DNA of 64,000 nucleotides from Thalassolituus maritimus (GTDB lineage Bacteria; Pseudomonadota; Gammaproteobacteria; Pseudomonadales; Oceanobacteraceae). Under the pieces are notes generated by a model. That model was given only the letters and a program-made list of their open reading frames with translations, ran no database searches and was not told the DNA's origin. The DNA lies in contig CAJWBH010000008.1 of assembly GCA_913019975.1 (NCBI GenBank), positions 110,805-174,804 of the forward strand, given 5' to 3'. Made by a program: the position numbers and the translations under genes. Positions 11,398-22,285 of this stretch are shown in pieces. The number at the start of each line of letters is the position of its first letter. The first letter of the stretch is position 1.

Positions 11398-12667
11398 GCA
11401 CCTGATTTTTTCTCTTCTGGCAATGACTGTCAGCGCCTTACTCCATGCAGAGCCTCAGTTGATCGATCGAGTGGTGGCTGTTGTCGATGACGACATCATC
11501 ATGGAAAGCGAGCTAGAACAACGCATCAAAACGGTGGGTGTTCAGAGTAATCAGAACGAATTACCAGAAGCAGACACCCTGCGCGAACAGGTACTCGAGC
11601 GCATGATCACCGAAAGCGTGCAATTGCAGGTGGCGGATCGTGCCGGCATCCGCATCAGTGAGTCGCAGCTGGATGACGCGATGGGACGCATCGCAGCGCA
11701 GAACGGTATGAGCCTGGCCGAGTTTCAACAGGCCATGACCAGCGAAGGCGTATCTTTCGCCTATGCCCGTGAACAGATCCGCAATGAAATGCGCATCAGC
11801 CGGGTACAGCAGTATCAGGTGGGTGAGCGCATCCAGATTACAGATCAGGACATAGATTACTTTCTGGCCTCTGATATCGGTCGTATCGCCTCGGCCGCAG
11901 AATACAAACTTCGCCACATTCTGATTTCAGTTCGTTCTGGTGCCGCACCACAGGAATACAAAGAAGCTGAAAGCAAAGCAGACAAGCTTGTGGCAGCGCT
12001 ACGCGATGGCGCTGATTTCGGCAAAACTGCCATGGCCGAATCCCAGGGACGTACAGCCTTGAATGGCGGCGACATGGGCTGGCGTAAAGACGCTCAGCTA
12101 CCATCCATTTTCGCGGACATCGCGCCTGAAATGAGCGTCGGCGATATCTCAGATCCAATCCGCACCGCCAGTGGTTTCCACATTATCAAGCTTGAAGACA
12201 AGCGCGGCGGCAACTCTCAGCTGATTCAACAGGCTGAAGTAAGACATATTCTGATTACCCCGAATGAAGTGCGCGATCAGGATCAGGCCCGTGAACTTAT
12301 TAATCAGATTTATGAGCGCCTGAAGGCCGGTGCAGATTTCGCAGAGCTGGCTCGTGAATACAGTGATGACCCCGGCAGCGGTGCCAGTGGCGGTGACCTT
12401 GGTTGGGTCTCTCCCGGCGACATGGTGCCGGAATTTGAGCAAGCGATGGACGTAACACCAACCGGTGAGTTAAGTACGCCAGTGCGCAGTCAGTTTGGCT
12501 GGCATGTGCTTCAGGTGACCGACCGTCGTGAAGCCGACATCGGTGAAGAAGTGCAGCGTAACCAGGTGCGCCAGATGCTCTATGGGCGCCGCTTCGAAGA
12601 AGAACTTCCTATCTGGCTGCGTAAAATCCGCTCAGAAGCCTACGTCGATATCAAGGAACAGCCGTGA
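11387..12667 (+). CDS. surA: Periplasmic peptidyl-prolyl isomerase / OMP chaperone SurA
   Basis: A 426-residue periplasmic chaperone for outer-membrane proteins including LptD, its operon neighbour. It has a signal peptide (about residues 1-21, ending LLHA), the SurA_N domain (about 22-165, starting [13 protein letters not shown]) and two parvulin domains (about 175-275 and 285-390). The second parvulin shows VRHILI and [14 protein letters not shown]. An in-frame ATG at 11363 exists, but ATG 11387 gives the proper signal peptide. Its stop overlaps the pdxA GTG start. Confidence 0.96.
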   Translation: MTIKHLIFSLLAMTVSALLHAEPQLIDRVVAVVDDDIIMESELEQRIKTVGVQSNQNELPEADTLREQVLERMITESVQLQVADRAGIRISESQLDDAMGRIAAQNGMSLAEFQQAMTSEGVSFAYAREQIRNEMRISRVQQYQVGERIQITDQDIDYFLASDIGRIASAAEYKLRHILISVRSGAAPQEYKEAESKADKLVAALRDGADFGKTAMAESQGRTALNGGDMGWRKDAQLPSIFADIAPEMSVGDISDPIRTASGFHIIKLEDKRGGNSQLIQQAEVRHILITPNEVRDQDQARELINQIYERLKAGADFAELAREYSDDPGSGASGGDLGWVSPGDMVPEFEQAMDVTPTGELSTPVRSQFGWHVLQVTDRREADIGEEVQRNQVRQMLYGRRFEEELPIWLRKIRSEAYVDIKEQP

Positions 12668-13656
12668 GTCTGCGCCTTGCCGTAACGGCGGGAGAGCCGG
12701 CCGGTATCGGGCCGGACCTCTGTGTTCAGATTGCCCAGGCTAAGCTGTCGACCGATCTTGTCGTTATCACAGACCCGGCCGTACTGGCCGACCGCGCAGA
12801 TTCGCTGGGTCTGCCCCTGACTCTGCATACCTTTGGTGATGCCGGAGCGCAGTCGGGTAATGGTCACCTGACCGTCTTTCCTGTCACGGTCAATGCACCA
12901 GTCAGCGCAGGCGTTCTCAACAAAAAGAATGGTGCCTTCGTGCTAGAAACCCTGCGCATCGCAGCGGAAGGATGCCTTGATGGTCGCTGGGATGGCATAG
13001 TGACAGCACCGGTTCACAAAGGGGTTATTAACGAATCCGGCGTTCTTTTCAGTGGCCATACTGAGTATTTCCGTGATTACTGCGGCGTTGAAGAAGTCGT
13101 TATGATGCTCGCCACAGAAGACCTACGGGTCGCTCTTGTTACCACCCATCTACCGTTAAAAGATGTCGCCGATGCCTGCACTGGTGATCGCATTCAACGT
13201 GTCAGCCGGATTCTCAACAACGACCTGCAGCAATTCTTTGGTGTGGCTGCACCGCATATTCTGGTAGCAGGCCTGAACCCGCACGCGGGTGAAGACGGCC
13301 ACCTGGGTCGCGAAGAAATCGATACCATCATTCCTGCCCTGAATGCACTGCGGGAAGAAGGGCTCAACCTGACAGGCCCTCTGCCTGCAGACACTCTGTT
13401 TACCCCCAAGTATCTGGATAACGCCGACGCGGCGCTGGCGATGTATCACGATCAGGGGCTGCCTGTTCTTAAATTTCACGGCTTTGGCCGGGCTGCCAAT
13501 ATCACCTTGGGGCTGCCCATCGTCCGTACCTCTGTTGATCACGGCACCGCGTTAGATCTTGCTGGCACAGGTAAGGCTGACAGCGGTAGCCTGCACACCG
13601 CTATTCAGGTCGCCACTCAGATGGCAGCCAACCGCAGAAAGGAAATAACCCAATGA
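12664..13656 (+). CDS. pdxA: 4-hydroxythreonine-4-phosphate dehydrogenase PdxA
   Basis: A 330-residue NAD-dependent enzyme of DXP-dependent pyridoxal phosphate synthesis. It oxidises 4-phosphohydroxy-L-threonine. The N-terminal [12 protein letters not shown] is typical. The three metal-binding His regions are present: [17 protein letters not shown] and [12 protein letters not shown]. It starts with GTG at 12664, overlapping the surA stop by 4 bases; no better ATG is near. It in turn overlaps rsmA by 4 bases. Confidence 0.96.
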   Translation: MSLRLAVTAGEPAGIGPDLCVQIAQAKLSTDLVVITDPAVLADRADSLGLPLTLHTFGDAGAQSGNGHLTVFPVTVNAPVSAGVLNKKNGAFVLETLRIAAEGCLDGRWDGIVTAPVHKGVINESGVLFSGHTEYFRDYCGVEEVVMMLATEDLRVALVTTHLPLKDVADACTGDRIQRVSRILNNDLQQFFGVAAPHILVAGLNPHAGEDGHLGREEIDTIIPALNALREEGLNLTGPLPADTLFTPKYLDNADAALAMYHDQGLPVLKFHGFGRAANITLGLPIVRTSVDHGTALDLAGTGKADSGSLHTAIQVATQMAANRRKEITQ

Positions 13657-14483
13657 GTAAACACACACCCAAAGCCCATGGCCACAAGGCCCGGAAGCGC
13701 TTTGGCCAGAACTTTCTGCACGATCAGCACGTAATCGGAAAAATCGTAAAAGCGATCAGCCCGAAACCGACGGATTGTCTGGTAGAAATCGGGCCAGGGA
13801 TGGGCGCACTGACTGAGCCGCTGCTGGAAACCTCTGGCAAGCTGGACGTGGTCGAGCTCGACCGCGATCTGATTCCGATTCTGCGTACTAAGTTCTTTAA
13901 TTATCCGGATTTTCGTATCCACGAAGGCGACGCCCTTAAGTTCGACTTCAATACAATTCTGGAGCCGGGCCAACGCCTGCGTATTGTGGGCAACCTGCCC
14001 TATAACATTTCGACGCCGCTGATTTTTCATTTCCTGAGCCACCATAAAATGGTTCAGGACATGCACTTCATGCTGCAGAAAGAAGTCGTCGAGCGACTAG
14101 GCGCAGTGCCGGGCAACGGTGACTACGGTCGCCTGAGCATCATGGCGCAGTACTACTGCAAAGTAGAACCTCTGTTTATTGTCGGGCCGGGCGCATTTAA
14201 CCCGCCACCTAAGGTCGAATCTGCCATTGTGCGCATGGAGCCATACGAAGAGCTGCCGTTTCCGGCAAAAAACCACAAGATACTTGAGCGCGTAGTGCGT
14301 GAAGCCTTCAGTATGCGACGCAAAACTATCCGCAATACATTGAAAAATCTCATTGATGCCGCCACCCTTGAAAGTATTGGTATTGATACTGGCCTGCGCC
14401 CAGAGAATCTGACACTGGAGCAATACGTCACCATTGCAGACAAGGTTGCAGAGCTACTGAAGGAGTCATCCGATGAAGCTTGA
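13653..14483 (+). CDS. rsmA: 16S rRNA dimethyladenosine transferase RsmA (KsgA)
   Basis: A 276-residue SAM-dependent enzyme that dimethylates two adjacent adenines in the 3' hairpin of 16S rRNA late in 30S assembly. It shows RFGQNFLHD at the N-terminus, the SAM motif [13 protein letters not shown] and the catalytic NLPYNIS motif. The C-terminal part carries the family's [14 protein letters not shown]. The gene overlaps both pdxA (4 bases) and apaG (11 bases). Confidence 0.96.
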   Translation: MSKHTPKAHGHKARKRFGQNFLHDQHVIGKIVKAISPKPTDCLVEIGPGMGALTEPLLETSGKLDVVELDRDLIPILRTKFFNYPDFRIHEGDALKFDFNTILEPGQRLRIVGNLPYNISTPLIFHFLSHHKMVQDMHFMLQKEVVERLGAVPGNGDYGRLSIMAQYYCKVEPLFIVGPGAFNPPPKVESAIVRMEPYEELPFPAKNHKILERVVREAFSMRRKTIRNTLKNLIDAATLESIGIDTGLRPENLTLEQYVTIADKVAELLKESSDEA

Positions 14484-14850
14484 AGACACCGTCAATGTTG
14501 AGGTGGAAACCGAATACCTCGAAGAGCAGTCACTGCCAGAAGATGACCGCTTTGTATTCGCTTACCACATCAGCATCACCAACCGCGGTGATCAGGGAGC
14601 AACACTGCGGACGCGCCATTGGTTCATCGCCGACGGCAATGCCGATGTTCAGGAAGTAAAAGGTGAAGGCGTTATTGGCGAACAGCCTACCATTGAGCCC
14701 GGTGAGACCTATCGCTACTCATCAGGATCAGTCCTGCAGACACGCGTCGGTAGCATGCGCGGCTACTATGTGATGGAAGCGGACGACGGCACCCTGTTTC
14801 ATGCGACCATCCCTGTATTCACCCTGGCTCTACCCAACGCACTGAACTGA
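14473..14850 (+). CDS. apaG: ApaG protein (Co2+/Mg2+ efflux protein ApaG)
   Basis: A 125-residue single-domain beta-sandwich protein (DUF525). The conserved [20 protein letters not shown] and [18 protein letters not shown] blocks are all present. The family has been linked to Co2+ resistance and Mg2+ efflux in Salmonella, but its biochemical activity is not clear. It sits between rsmA and apaH as in E. coli, and its stop shares one base with the apaH start. Confidence 0.94.
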   Translation: MKLEDTVNVEVETEYLEEQSLPEDDRFVFAYHISITNRGDQGATLRTRHWFIADGNADVQEVKGEGVIGEQPTIEPGETYRYSSGSVLQTRVGSMRGYYVMEADDGTLFHATIPVFTLALPNALN

Positions 14851-15665
14851 TGGCTACCTACGCGATTGGCGATCTGCAGGGCTGTTTCGAGCCGCTACAA
14901 AGACTGCTCAGCGAAATACGTTTCGACCGTAATAACGACCACCTGTGGTTTGCAGGCGATCTGGTTAACCGTGGCCCGGAGTCGCTGGAGTGCCTGCGCT
15001 TTATTCAGCAGTTAGGGCACAGAGCCACCGTCGTACTCGGCAACCACGACCTGCACATGCTGGCCTGCTACTACAGTGATCGTAAAACCAAGGGCGGCGA
15101 TACACTGAAACACGTATTCGAGGCACCGGATGCCGGTTTTCTGATGGACTGGCTGCGGCATCAGCCTCTGGTTCATTACGATGCTGCGCGCAATTGGTGC
15201 ATGAGCCACGCGGGGCTGCCACCTATGTGGTCAGCACGCAAAGCCCGCCGTCTTTCACAGGAAGTTGAATACATTCTTCAGAACGACTGCAAAAACTTCT
15301 TTCAGGGCATGTATGGCAACCAGCCAGACCTGTGGGACAAAAGTCTGACAGGCATTGACAGAATACGCCTGATCATCAATTACTTAACACGTATGCGCTT
15401 CATTGACCAGGAAGGCCGCCTCGATCTGAAAACCAAAGAAGGTGCCGGGAGTTCACCCCAGGGGTTTATCCCCTGGTTCAGACATCCGCAGAGAAAATCA
15501 GCGGATACCCGGCTGGTATTCGGGCACTGGGCCGCTCTGGAGGGAAATGCCGATGTGCGCAATGTATGGGCTCTGGACACAGGCTGTGTCTGGGGTGGCT
15601 CCCTCACGGCATTGCGCCTTGAGGATCAACTACGATTCAGCGTGCCCGCGCAGGCTGACAACTAA
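14850..15665 (+). CDS. apaH: Symmetrical diadenosine tetraphosphatase ApaH
   Basis: A 271-residue calcineurin-type phosphoesterase that splits Ap4A into two ADP and, in E. coli, also decaps Np4-capped RNA. The metallophosphatase motifs GDLQGC, GDLVNRGPES, GNHDLHML and SHAGLPP are intact, and FGHWAALEG supplies the last ligand. Translation is probably coupled to apaG through the TGATG junction. Confidence 0.95.
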   Translation: MATYAIGDLQGCFEPLQRLLSEIRFDRNNDHLWFAGDLVNRGPESLECLRFIQQLGHRATVVLGNHDLHMLACYYSDRKTKGGDTLKHVFEAPDAGFLMDWLRHQPLVHYDAARNWCMSHAGLPPMWSARKARRLSQEVEYILQNDCKNFFQGMYGNQPDLWDKSLTGIDRIRLIINYLTRMRFIDQEGRLDLKTKEGAGSSPQGFIPWFRHPQRKSADTRLVFGHWAALEGNADVRNVWALDTGCVWGGSLTALRLEDQLRFSVPAQADN

Positions 15666-15676
15666 GAGAGACCCCA

Positions 15677-15994
15677 ATGAACTTTGAACGAATTAATATC
15701 GCGGAAGCCAAATCTCTACTCGACGAGCCTGATGTGCGGATTGCCGACATCCGCGATGCCCATAGCTTCAATGATAATCACATTAAGGGCGCAGTAAACG
15801 TCGATAACGACAACCTGCCAGAGTTCATGCAGAACACACCGAAAGACGCTCCCCTGATCGTATGCTGTTACCACGGCAACTCAAGCCAGGGCGCCGCTCA
15901 GTTCTTTGCTGCTCAGGGCTACACCCGCGTATTCAGCCTCGATGGTGGTTTTGAAATGTGGAAAATGGCCGTTCCTGAATTGTGCGCTCGTTGA
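15677..15994 (+). CDS. glpE: Thiosulfate sulfurtransferase GlpE (single-domain rhodanese)
   Basis: A 105-residue rhodanese transferring sulfur from thiosulfate to acceptors such as cyanide or thioredoxin. The active-site loop CYHGNSSQGAA carries the catalytic Cys (about residue 64). The following FSLDGGFEMW is diagnostic of GlpE over other rhodaneses. It is the last gene of the lptD operon, 11 bp after apaH, with a good AGAG ribosome-binding site. Confidence 0.93.
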   Translation: MNFERINIAEAKSLLDEPDVRIADIRDAHSFNDNHIKGAVNVDNDNLPEFMQNTPKDAPLIVCCYHGNSSQGAAQFFAAQGYTRVFSLDGGFEMWKMAVPELCAR

Positions 15995-15999
15995 GCGCA
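15983..15999 (+). terminator. Possible weak terminator overlapping the glpE stop
   Basis: Perfect 7-bp hairpin TGCGCTC-GTT-GAGCGCA formed by the last codons and stop of glpE, followed by a pyrimidine-rich stretch with four T. The T tract is poor, so termination may be partial or Rho-assisted. Confidence 0.4.
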
Positions 16000-16305
16000 T
16001 CTCTCCCGCTTTTCCCATCCGGTAAATATCCCAGGAACACACAGCAGAAGAGGTAGGCTGTTTTTCTGATCTTGTGTGCTTTTATCTGGCTTTTCTGTCA
16101 AATCGTGTCTTTGATCACATTGGTCGACCAATAATGCTGCATGCCGGCACAAGCTGTGCATACTGAATATACGACGTCAAAGAAATATAAATTCTCTGGC
16201 CAACAACAACGAATAAGGGACATACTGGTCCCAGACATAGCAATTTTTTTACAGGGTTTTATGTAACGGAAACACATATTCGGACAGACCGATAAGGGGT
16301 GAACC
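15995..16305 (+). promoter_or_regulatory. Upstream region of prkA with a perfect 14-bp palindrome
   Basis: This 311-bp gap has no gene. It holds the perfect palindrome ATTGGTCGACCAAT at 16119-16132. Its half-site (TTGGT/ACCAA) resembles GntR/FadR-subfamily operators, but with a 2-bp rather than 3-bp centre. AT-rich stretches that could be -10 elements lie at 16168-16172 and about 16186. A small GGGAC/GTCCC hairpin is at 16217-16232 and a T7 run at about 16243. The E. coli yeaGH operon is RpoS- and NtrC-dependent; I cannot identify a sigma-54 or sigma-S site here with certainty. Confidence 0.4.
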
Positions 16306-18228
16306 ATGAGCGTATTCAGTCGTTTCCAGGAGCGCTATCGCGACACGCAGGAAGAGGTAATGAGCCTTCAGGACTACCTTGAACTGTGCAAACAGGATCC
16401 CACCGTTTATGCCTCCGCGGCAGAAAGAATGCTAATGGCCATTGGTGAGCCAGAAATCATCGACACCTCCCGGGATCTTCGTCTGAGCCGGATATTTTCC
16501 AACAAAGTCATCAAGCGCTACCCAGCCTTCTCTGAGTTTTACGGTATGGAAGACGCCGTCGAGAACATTGTCTCCTATTTCCGTCACGCTGCGCAGGGGC
16601 TCGAAGAGCGTAAGCAGATCCTGTATCTGTTAGGCCCGGTCGGTGGCGGTAAATCATCTCTCGCCGAACGGCTGAAAGAATTAATTCAACGTATTCCTTT
16701 CTACGCCATTAAAGGTTCACCTGTTTTTGAGTCGCCCATGGGGCTGTTTGACCCCAACGAAGATGGGGCGATTCTGGAGGAAGACTACGGCATTCCACGC
16801 CGCTATCTTGGCAAGGTTATGTCTCCGTGGGCCGTCAAACGCCTCCACGAATTAGGCGGTGACATCAGTAAGTTTGAAGTCGTAAAACTTTACCCGTCCA
16901 TTCTCGATCAGACTGGTGTGGCCAAAACCGAACCCGGTGACGAAAACAACCAGGACATTTCATCCCTGGTCGGTAAAGTCGATATCCGCAAGCTGGAAGA
17001 CTATGCCCAGGATGACCCGGATGCTTACGCCTATTCAGGCGCACTCTGTCGTGCCAACCAGGGGCTGATGGAGTTTGTCGAGATGTTCAAGGCGCCTATT
17101 AAGGTGCTCCACCCATTGCTGACAGCGACCCAGGAAGGCAACTATAACGGCACCGAAGGCATGGGAGCGATTCCTTTCGAGGGCGTCATCCTCGCTCACT
17201 CAAACGAATCCGAGTGGCAGGCATTCCGGAACAATAAAAACAACGAGGCTTTCCTCGACCGTGTTTATATTGTGAAGGTCCCCTACTGCCTGCGCGTTGA
17301 TGAAGAAATAAACATCTACAAAAAACTGCTGGAGCATTCGTCACTGGCTGAATCGCCATGCGCACCTGACACCCTGTCGATGTTGGCCCAGTTCACTGTA
17401 CTTTCGCGCTTAAAAGTCCCCGAGAATTCCAGCGTCTACTCAAAGATGCGAATCTATAACGGCGAGAATCTGAAAGACACGGACCCGAAAGCCAAGTCGA
17501 TTCAGGAATACAAAGATGGAGCTGGCGTCGATGAGGGTATGAGCGGCATCTCCACCCGCTTTGCTTTCAAAATTCTCTCCAAGGTATTCAATTTCGACTC
17601 AACCGAGGTAGCCGCCAACCCAGTGCACCTGATGTATGTCCTTGAGCAGGCGATTGAACAGGAACAATTCCCTGAGGAAACGCAGAATCGCTATCTGAAC
17701 TACCTGAAGGAATACCTGGCCACCGAGTATGTGAACTTTATCGGTAAAGAAATTCAGACCGCGTACCTCGAGTCGTATGCCGAATATGGTCAGAATATCT
17801 TTGATCGTTACGTCACCTATGCCGATTTCTGGATTCAGGATCAGGAATATCGAGACCCGGAAACCGGTGAAATGCTCGACCGAGTATCGATCAATGAAGA
17901 ACTCGAGAAAATCGAAAAATCCGCAGGCATCAGTAACCCGAAAGATTTCCGCAATGAAATCGTGAACTTCGTACTGCGTGCACGTGCCAACAATAATGGC
18001 AATAACCCCAGCTGGCAGTCCTACGAGAAGATGCGCTCCGTTATCGAGAAGAAAATGTTCTCGAATACTGAGGATCTTCTGCCGGTCATATCCTTCTCCG
18101 CAAAATCTTCGAACGAAGATCAGAAGAAGCACGACGACTTCGTCGCGCGTATGACCGAGCGCGGCTACACCGAGAAGCAGGTTCGCCTGCTTTCTGAGTG
18201 GTATCTGCGCGTTCGTAAGTCACAGTAA
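16306..18228 (+). CDS. prkA: PrkA family serine protein kinase / AAA+ protein (YeaG)
   Basis: A 640-residue protein of the PrkA/YeaG family. The N-terminal AAA+ part (about residues 1-390) has the Walker A motif GPVGGGKSS near residue 110. The C-terminal PrkA kinase-like domain spans about 400-640. Homologues are induced by stationary phase or nitrogen starvation; both Ser/Thr kinase and Lon-like protease activities have been reported. It is first in the prkA-yeaH-ycgB operon, a conserved trio acting together in stress adaptation. Full length matches E. coli YeaG (644). Confidence 0.93.
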   Translation: MSVFSRFQERYRDTQEEVMSLQDYLELCKQDPTVYASAAERMLMAIGEPEIIDTSRDLRLSRIFSNKVIKRYPAFSEFYGMEDAVENIVSYFRHAAQGLEERKQILYLLGPVGGGKSSLAERLKELIQRIPFYAIKGSPVFESPMGLFDPNEDGAILEEDYGIPRRYLGKVMSPWAVKRLHELGGDISKFEVVKLYPSILDQTGVAKTEPGDENNQDISSLVGKVDIRKLEDYAQDDPDAYAYSGALCRANQGLMEFVEMFKAPIKVLHPLLTATQEGNYNGTEGMGAIPFEGVILAHSNESEWQAFRNNKNNEAFLDRVYIVKVPYCLRVDEEINIYKKLLEHSSLAESPCAPDTLSMLAQFTVLSRLKVPENSSVYSKMRIYNGENLKDTDPKAKSIQEYKDGAGVDEGMSGISTRFAFKILSKVFNFDSTEVAANPVHLMYVLEQAIEQEQFPEETQNRYLNYLKEYLATEYVNFIGKEIQTAYLESYAEYGQNIFDRYVTYADFWIQDQEYRDPETGEMLDRVSINEELEKIEKSAGISNPKDFRNEIVNFVLRARANNNGNNPSWQSYEKMRSVIEKKMFSNTEDLLPVISFSAKSSNEDQKKHDDFVARMTERGYTEKQVRLLSEWYLRVRKSQ

Positions 18229-18234
18229 TTGTCT

Positions 18235-18261
18235 GCGGGCACCTGTTCGCTGGGTGCCCGC
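18235..18261 (+). other. Intercistronic hairpin between prkA and yeaH
   Basis: Perfect 9-bp GC-rich stem (GCGGGCACC / GGTGCCCGC) with a 9-nt loop, directly after the prkA stop, with no T tract. It is more likely an mRNA stabilising or processing element than a terminator, since yeaH follows after 14 bp. Confidence 0.6.
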
Positions 18262-18275
18262 TGAGAGAGGGTTGA

Positions 18276-19550
18276 ATGTCATATATTATTGACCGACGCT
18301 TGAACGGAAAGAATAAAAGTATGGTCAACCGCCAGCGTTTCCTACGGCGCTATCGCGGCCATATCAAAGACGCAGTGCAGGATGCCGTAAACCGCCGTTC
18401 CATCACAGATATGGATCGCGGCGAGCAGATCAGTATTCCCACCAAAAATACGCACGAACCGCGCATCGGCCATGGACAGGGGGGCCGACAACACCGCGTA
18501 TACCCAGGCAATAAAGAGTTCAATACCGGCGATGAACTGGAGAAGCCACGAGGTGGAGGCGGTGGCCAGGGTAGCGGACAGGCCAGTAATCAGGGCGAAG
18601 GCGAAGAAGACTTCACATTCGCCATTACCCGAGAAGAATTCCTGAATTATCTGTTTGATGATCTGGCACTGCCTAACATGGTGAAGCAGTCTCTTGCGCG
18701 CACTAAAAACTTCAAGACCCGTCGCGCTGGCTTTGTCTCTGAAGGCACACCAAACAACCTCTCGGTGGTAAAGTCGATGCGCAACGCCCATGCCCGCCGC
18801 ATCGGAATGGGCGCTGGTAAGCGTCGCAAGTTAAAAGAACTTGAGGCTGCATTGGCTGATGCAGAAAACCGTGGCGACTCAGGTGCGGTTGCAACACTGA
18901 AAGCCGACATCGCTGATCTTCAGCGTCGCCTCAAGAAGATCCCTTTCCTTGACGATATTGACCTGCGCTATCGCAACCAGGTCAAAGTGCCCATGCCTAC
19001 CAGCAAAGCCGTGATGTTCTGTCTGATGGATGTCTCGGGCTCAATGACGCAGGACGTCAAAGACATGGCTAAGCGTTTCTATCTGCTGCTGTATCTTTTT
19101 CTGGAGCGCAATTACGAACAGATTGAGATTGTATTTATCCGCCACCACACCAGTGCCAAAGAGGTAACCGAAGAAGAGTTTTTCTATTCGCGGGAGACAG
19201 GCGGCACCATCGTTTCCAGTGCCCTGAAACTGATGAATGAGATCGTAAAATCACGCTACGACGAAAATGAGTGGAATATCTACGCAGCTCAGGCATCGGA
19301 TGGCGATAACTGGGATGATGACTCCCCTCAGTGCGCTGAAATCCTGCGAAACGAACTTCTGCCAGTAGTTCAGTACTTCTCATACATTGAGATTACGCCG
19401 CACAACCATCAGGCGCTTTGGGAAGCCTACCAGCAGGTCGGCAGTGAGTTTAAAAAGAACTTTGCGATGGCTCAGATCCGCGGTCCTGAGGATATATTCC
19501 CGGTATTCCGCGAGCTGTTCTCAAAAGAACAGTATGAGGAGGCAATATGA
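18276..19550 (+). CDS. yeaH: YeaH family DUF444 protein (VWA/MIDAS-like)
   Basis: A 424-residue DUF444 protein. A basic N-terminus and a Gly/Gln-rich low-complexity linker (about residues 75-110) precede the C-terminal von Willebrand A-like domain. That domain contains the MIDAS motif DVSGSM (about residue 251). It is always linked to prkA and a SpoVR gene; molecular function is unknown. The start ATG follows GAGAGAGG. Its last codons overlap the ycgB start by 4 bases. Confidence 0.92.
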   Translation: MSYIIDRRLNGKNKSMVNRQRFLRRYRGHIKDAVQDAVNRRSITDMDRGEQISIPTKNTHEPRIGHGQGGRQHRVYPGNKEFNTGDELEKPRGGGGGQGSGQASNQGEGEEDFTFAITREEFLNYLFDDLALPNMVKQSLARTKNFKTRRAGFVSEGTPNNLSVVKSMRNAHARRIGMGAGKRRKLKELEAALADAENRGDSGAVATLKADIADLQRRLKKIPFLDDIDLRYRNQVKVPMPTSKAVMFCLMDVSGSMTQDVKDMAKRFYLLLYLFLERNYEQIEIVFIRHHTSAKEVTEEEFFYSRETGGTIVSSALKLMNEIVKSRYDENEWNIYAAQASDGDNWDDDSPQCAEILRNELLPVVQYFSYIEITPHNHQALWEAYQQVGSEFKKNFAMAQIRGPEDIFPVFRELFSKEQYEEAI

Positions 19551-21052
19551 GTAACTACATATCCACCGATTCGGACTGGACCTTTGCACTCCTCGAAGAA
19601 TACGACAGCGAAATAGCGCGCGTCGCGGCCCACTATCGGCTCGATACTTATCCGAATCAGATCGAAGTTATCAGTGCAGAGCAGATGATGGACGCTTACT
19701 CGTCGGTCGGTATGCCAATCGGCTACAACCACTGGTCCTACGGTAAGCAGTTTCTTGCTACTCAGAAAGGTTATCAACGCGGTCAGATGGGGTTGGCGTA
19801 TGAGATCGTCATTAACTCCAATCCCTGTATTGCCTACCTGATGGAAGAAAACACTCTGCCGATGCAGGCACTGGTGATTGCTCACGCCTGTTATGGGCAC
19901 AACTCATTCTTTAAAAATAACTACCTCTTCCGCACCTGGACGGATGCGGGCTCCATCATTGATTACCTGGTGTTCGCCAAAAATTATGTACGAAAATGCG
20001 AAGAGCGCTACGGTCAGGATGAAGTTGAGCAGGTTCTTGATGCCTGCCATGCTCTGCAGAATTACGGTGTCGATCGCTACCGCCGCCCCAAGCCAATTTC
20101 TGCGGCCGAAGAACGGATGCGTCAGGAAGAGCGTGAAGAAATCCGCCAGCAGCAACTGAACGATCTCTGGCGCACCCTTCCAACCAAAAAACAGAACGGA
20201 GATGCAGCCCAGAAGAAACGAAAATTCCCGTCAGAGCCGCAAGAAAATATTCTGTACTTTATTGAAAAAAATGCGCCTTTATTACAGCCATGGCAGCGTG
20301 AGCTGGTGCGTATCGTTCGTAAAATATCTCAGTACTTTTACCCACAACGTCAGACTCAGGTCATGAACGAAGGCTGGGCTACTTTCTGGCACTACACACT
20401 GCTGAACCATCTTTACGACGAGGGAAAAGTTAACGATGGTTTTATGATGGAGTTTCTTACTTCACATACCAACGTGGTGTATCAGCCTGGATTTGATTCA
20501 CCCTATTTCAGCGGTATTAACCCCTACGCACTGGGCTTTAATATGTTCCAGGACATTAAGCGTATATGCGAAGACCCTACCGATGAAGACCGCGAGTGGT
20601 TCCCGGATATTGCAGGAAAAGACTGGCTGGATACTCTGCACTTTGCCATGCGTGACTTTAAAGATGAGAGTTTTATTCAGCAATTCCTGTCACCCAAGCT
20701 GATGCGCGACTTTCACTTGTTCTCTATTTACGACGATGAAGCGGCAGATCACTATCGCGTTGATGCGATTCATAACGACAGCGGTTTCCGCCGGTTAAGA
20801 GAAACCCTCGCACGCCAGTACGACCTGTCAGTGCGGGAACCGAATATTCAGATCACAAACGTTGATATTGAAGGCGACCGCTCAATCACCCTGAGGCACA
20901 CGCAGCAGGATGGAATGCCACTCGCCGGAGATACGTACGAAGTGCTGAAGCATATTCACCTGCTCTGGGGCTTTGATGTTCATCTGGAAAGCTGGGATGG
21001 CGATAAGATGCTGAAACGGATGAGCTGTCCGTCGATATCAGTAGAACTTTGA
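19547..21052 (+). CDS. ycgB: SpoVR family protein (YcgB)
   Basis: A 501-residue SpoVR-family protein. Recognisable family blocks are the N-terminal [20 protein letters not shown], the central [16 protein letters not shown] and [11 protein letters not shown], and the VYQPGF...INPYALGF region. The conserved His/Glu in the [10 protein letters not shown] and NEGW blocks suggest a metal site, but no activity is established. The name comes from a Bacillus spore-cortex gene; in proteobacteria it accompanies prkA and yeaH. It is last in the operon and convergent with flgT across 34 bp, with no clear terminator. Confidence 0.92.
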   Translation: MSNYISTDSDWTFALLEEYDSEIARVAAHYRLDTYPNQIEVISAEQMMDAYSSVGMPIGYNHWSYGKQFLATQKGYQRGQMGLAYEIVINSNPCIAYLMEENTLPMQALVIAHACYGHNSFFKNNYLFRTWTDAGSIIDYLVFAKNYVRKCEERYGQDEVEQVLDACHALQNYGVDRYRRPKPISAAEERMRQEEREEIRQQQLNDLWRTLPTKKQNGDAAQKKRKFPSEPQENILYFIEKNAPLLQPWQRELVRIVRKISQYFYPQRQTQVMNEGWATFWHYTLLNHLYDEGKVNDGFMMEFLTSHTNVVYQPGFDSPYFSGINPYALGFNMFQDIKRICEDPTDEDREWFPDIAGKDWLDTLHFAMRDFKDESFIQQFLSPKLMRDFHLFSIYDDEAADHYRVDAIHNDSGFRRLRETLARQYDLSVREPNIQITNVDIEGDRSITLRHTQQDGMPLAGDTYEVLKHIHLLWGFDVHLESWDGDKMLKRMSCPSISVEL

Positions 21053-21086
21053 TTTATTGCACTGACTCAACAGCCGGGACCATCAC

Positions 21087-22274
21087 CTACCAGGCAATCA
21101 CCATATCATCACGCTGAATCGCTAAGCGCTCTGCAGGGCCGCCCAGCTCAGCAATAACAAACTGTGGCTGCACTTGCTTAACCACGGCTTCGGCGGCCAT
21201 ATCAGTCAGTTCAGTGCGCGGCTCCAGATCCAGGTTGTACAGAGTTCCTGTGCGATACACTTTTAATGTATCCCCCGGCCGTAAACCAGCGGCAGCACTT
21301 GCTTCTATGTGTAGACGATTGCCGCGCGCCCTGACTATCCGGGCCATAAAAGGCTGGCAACGCAACATTTCGTCAACATCACCGGCTGCTCGCTTGAGAA
21401 TATCAGCCACTTCAGTGCCGTAAGACGTCGCCCAGAACTGCGGCGTAGCAAAGCCGGTTTTCTCATTTCGCGGCGCTTCCCACTCACCTTCTGTGCGGTA
21501 TGAGCGCTGGAACAACATGGCGCCACTGAGCCCGTCATGAACAAACACATCCATGACAAAATCACGCGTCGGCGCAGTAGGAAACCCCATCAACCGACTG
21601 GCAAATCCGCTTTTCTGTGGTGTATGCAATGCCAGATCACGAATCACACCGGACACCACATATTGAGCACCAAGCTGCGTCGCCAGCGCCACAGAGGTTG
21701 TCAGACGCTGCTGAGCGGTTTCTGCTGACGGCGCACGCCGAGGATCCTGATAGAGGCTGATCCGGGTTGCGTCGAGCGCGTGCACGCCACCACCTGAATT
21801 GAGCTCCGCAGCAAGCCAACGCGGCAAGCCCTGTTCAATATTTTCTAATCGCCCCAACGTAGCCTGCTGTGGCTGCGCCAGTCCGAAACCGGCAACGGCC
21901 ACGGCTTTCCGGTAACTCTGTACGGATGCAGGACACAAGGCCGCTTCGTCGACGTCCGCACGAATTGTGACTTCGTACATGCCGTTCACTGTGTCTTCAC
22001 GCAGGATCTCAACATCACTGACCTGCGAGCGGGTCGATACGCGTACAGTGTCTGTACTGACGACGCCTTTCTCCATCAACTGCATTCCGCTGATCTGTGC
22101 GCCTGCCTGTAAACTGGCCTGATGCAGCGCATCTTCCATCGCCTGCTCTCGTGCATACGACAGTGCTCCTTCAACCGGAGCACGACCAGTCACCTGCACT
22201 ACTTCGGCCTGAGTATGACCAAACGGGAGTGCCAGCAGTCCGACAAGTAACGAAGATAAACGGAAGCGTTTCAT
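21087..22274 (-). CDS. flgT: Flagellar assembly protein FlgT
   Basis: A 395-residue secreted protein with a signal peptide (about residues 1-23, ending GHTQA). The N-terminal domain (VTGRAPVEGALSYAREQAMEDAL) is the FlgT_N region, the middle part is a TolB-N-like fold and the C-terminus is the FlgT_C beta domain. In Vibrio, FlgT forms the H ring around the LP ring of the sodium-driven flagellar motor. It lies 11 bp after flgP, forming a flgP-flgT operon. The rest of the flagellar genes are elsewhere. Confidence 0.85.
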   Translation of the reverse strand: MKRFRLSSLLVGLLALPFGHTQAEVVQVTGRAPVEGALSYAREQAMEDALHQASLQAGAQISGMQLMEKGVVSTDTVRVSTRSQVSDVEILREDTVNGMYEVTIRADVDEAALCPASVQSYRKAVAVAGFGLAQPQQATLGRLENIEQGLPRWLAAELNSGGGVHALDATRISLYQDPRRAPSAETAQQRLTTSVALATQLGAQYVVSGVIRDLALHTPQKSGFASRLMGFPTAPTRDFVMDVFVHDGLSGAMLFQRSYRTEGEWEAPRNEKTGFATPQFWATSYGTEVADILKRAAGDVDEMLRCQPFMARIVRARGNRLHIEASAAAGLRPGDTLKVYRTGTLYNLDLEPRTELTDMAAEAVVKQVQPQFVIAELGGPAERLAIQRDDMVIAW

Positions 22275-22285
22275 AACAAAATCCC

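Noticed and set aside
17599-18132. 177-codon minus-strand frame inside prkA
   Set aside because: It lies wholly within the well-conserved prkA gene and has no recognisable domain; a shadow frame.
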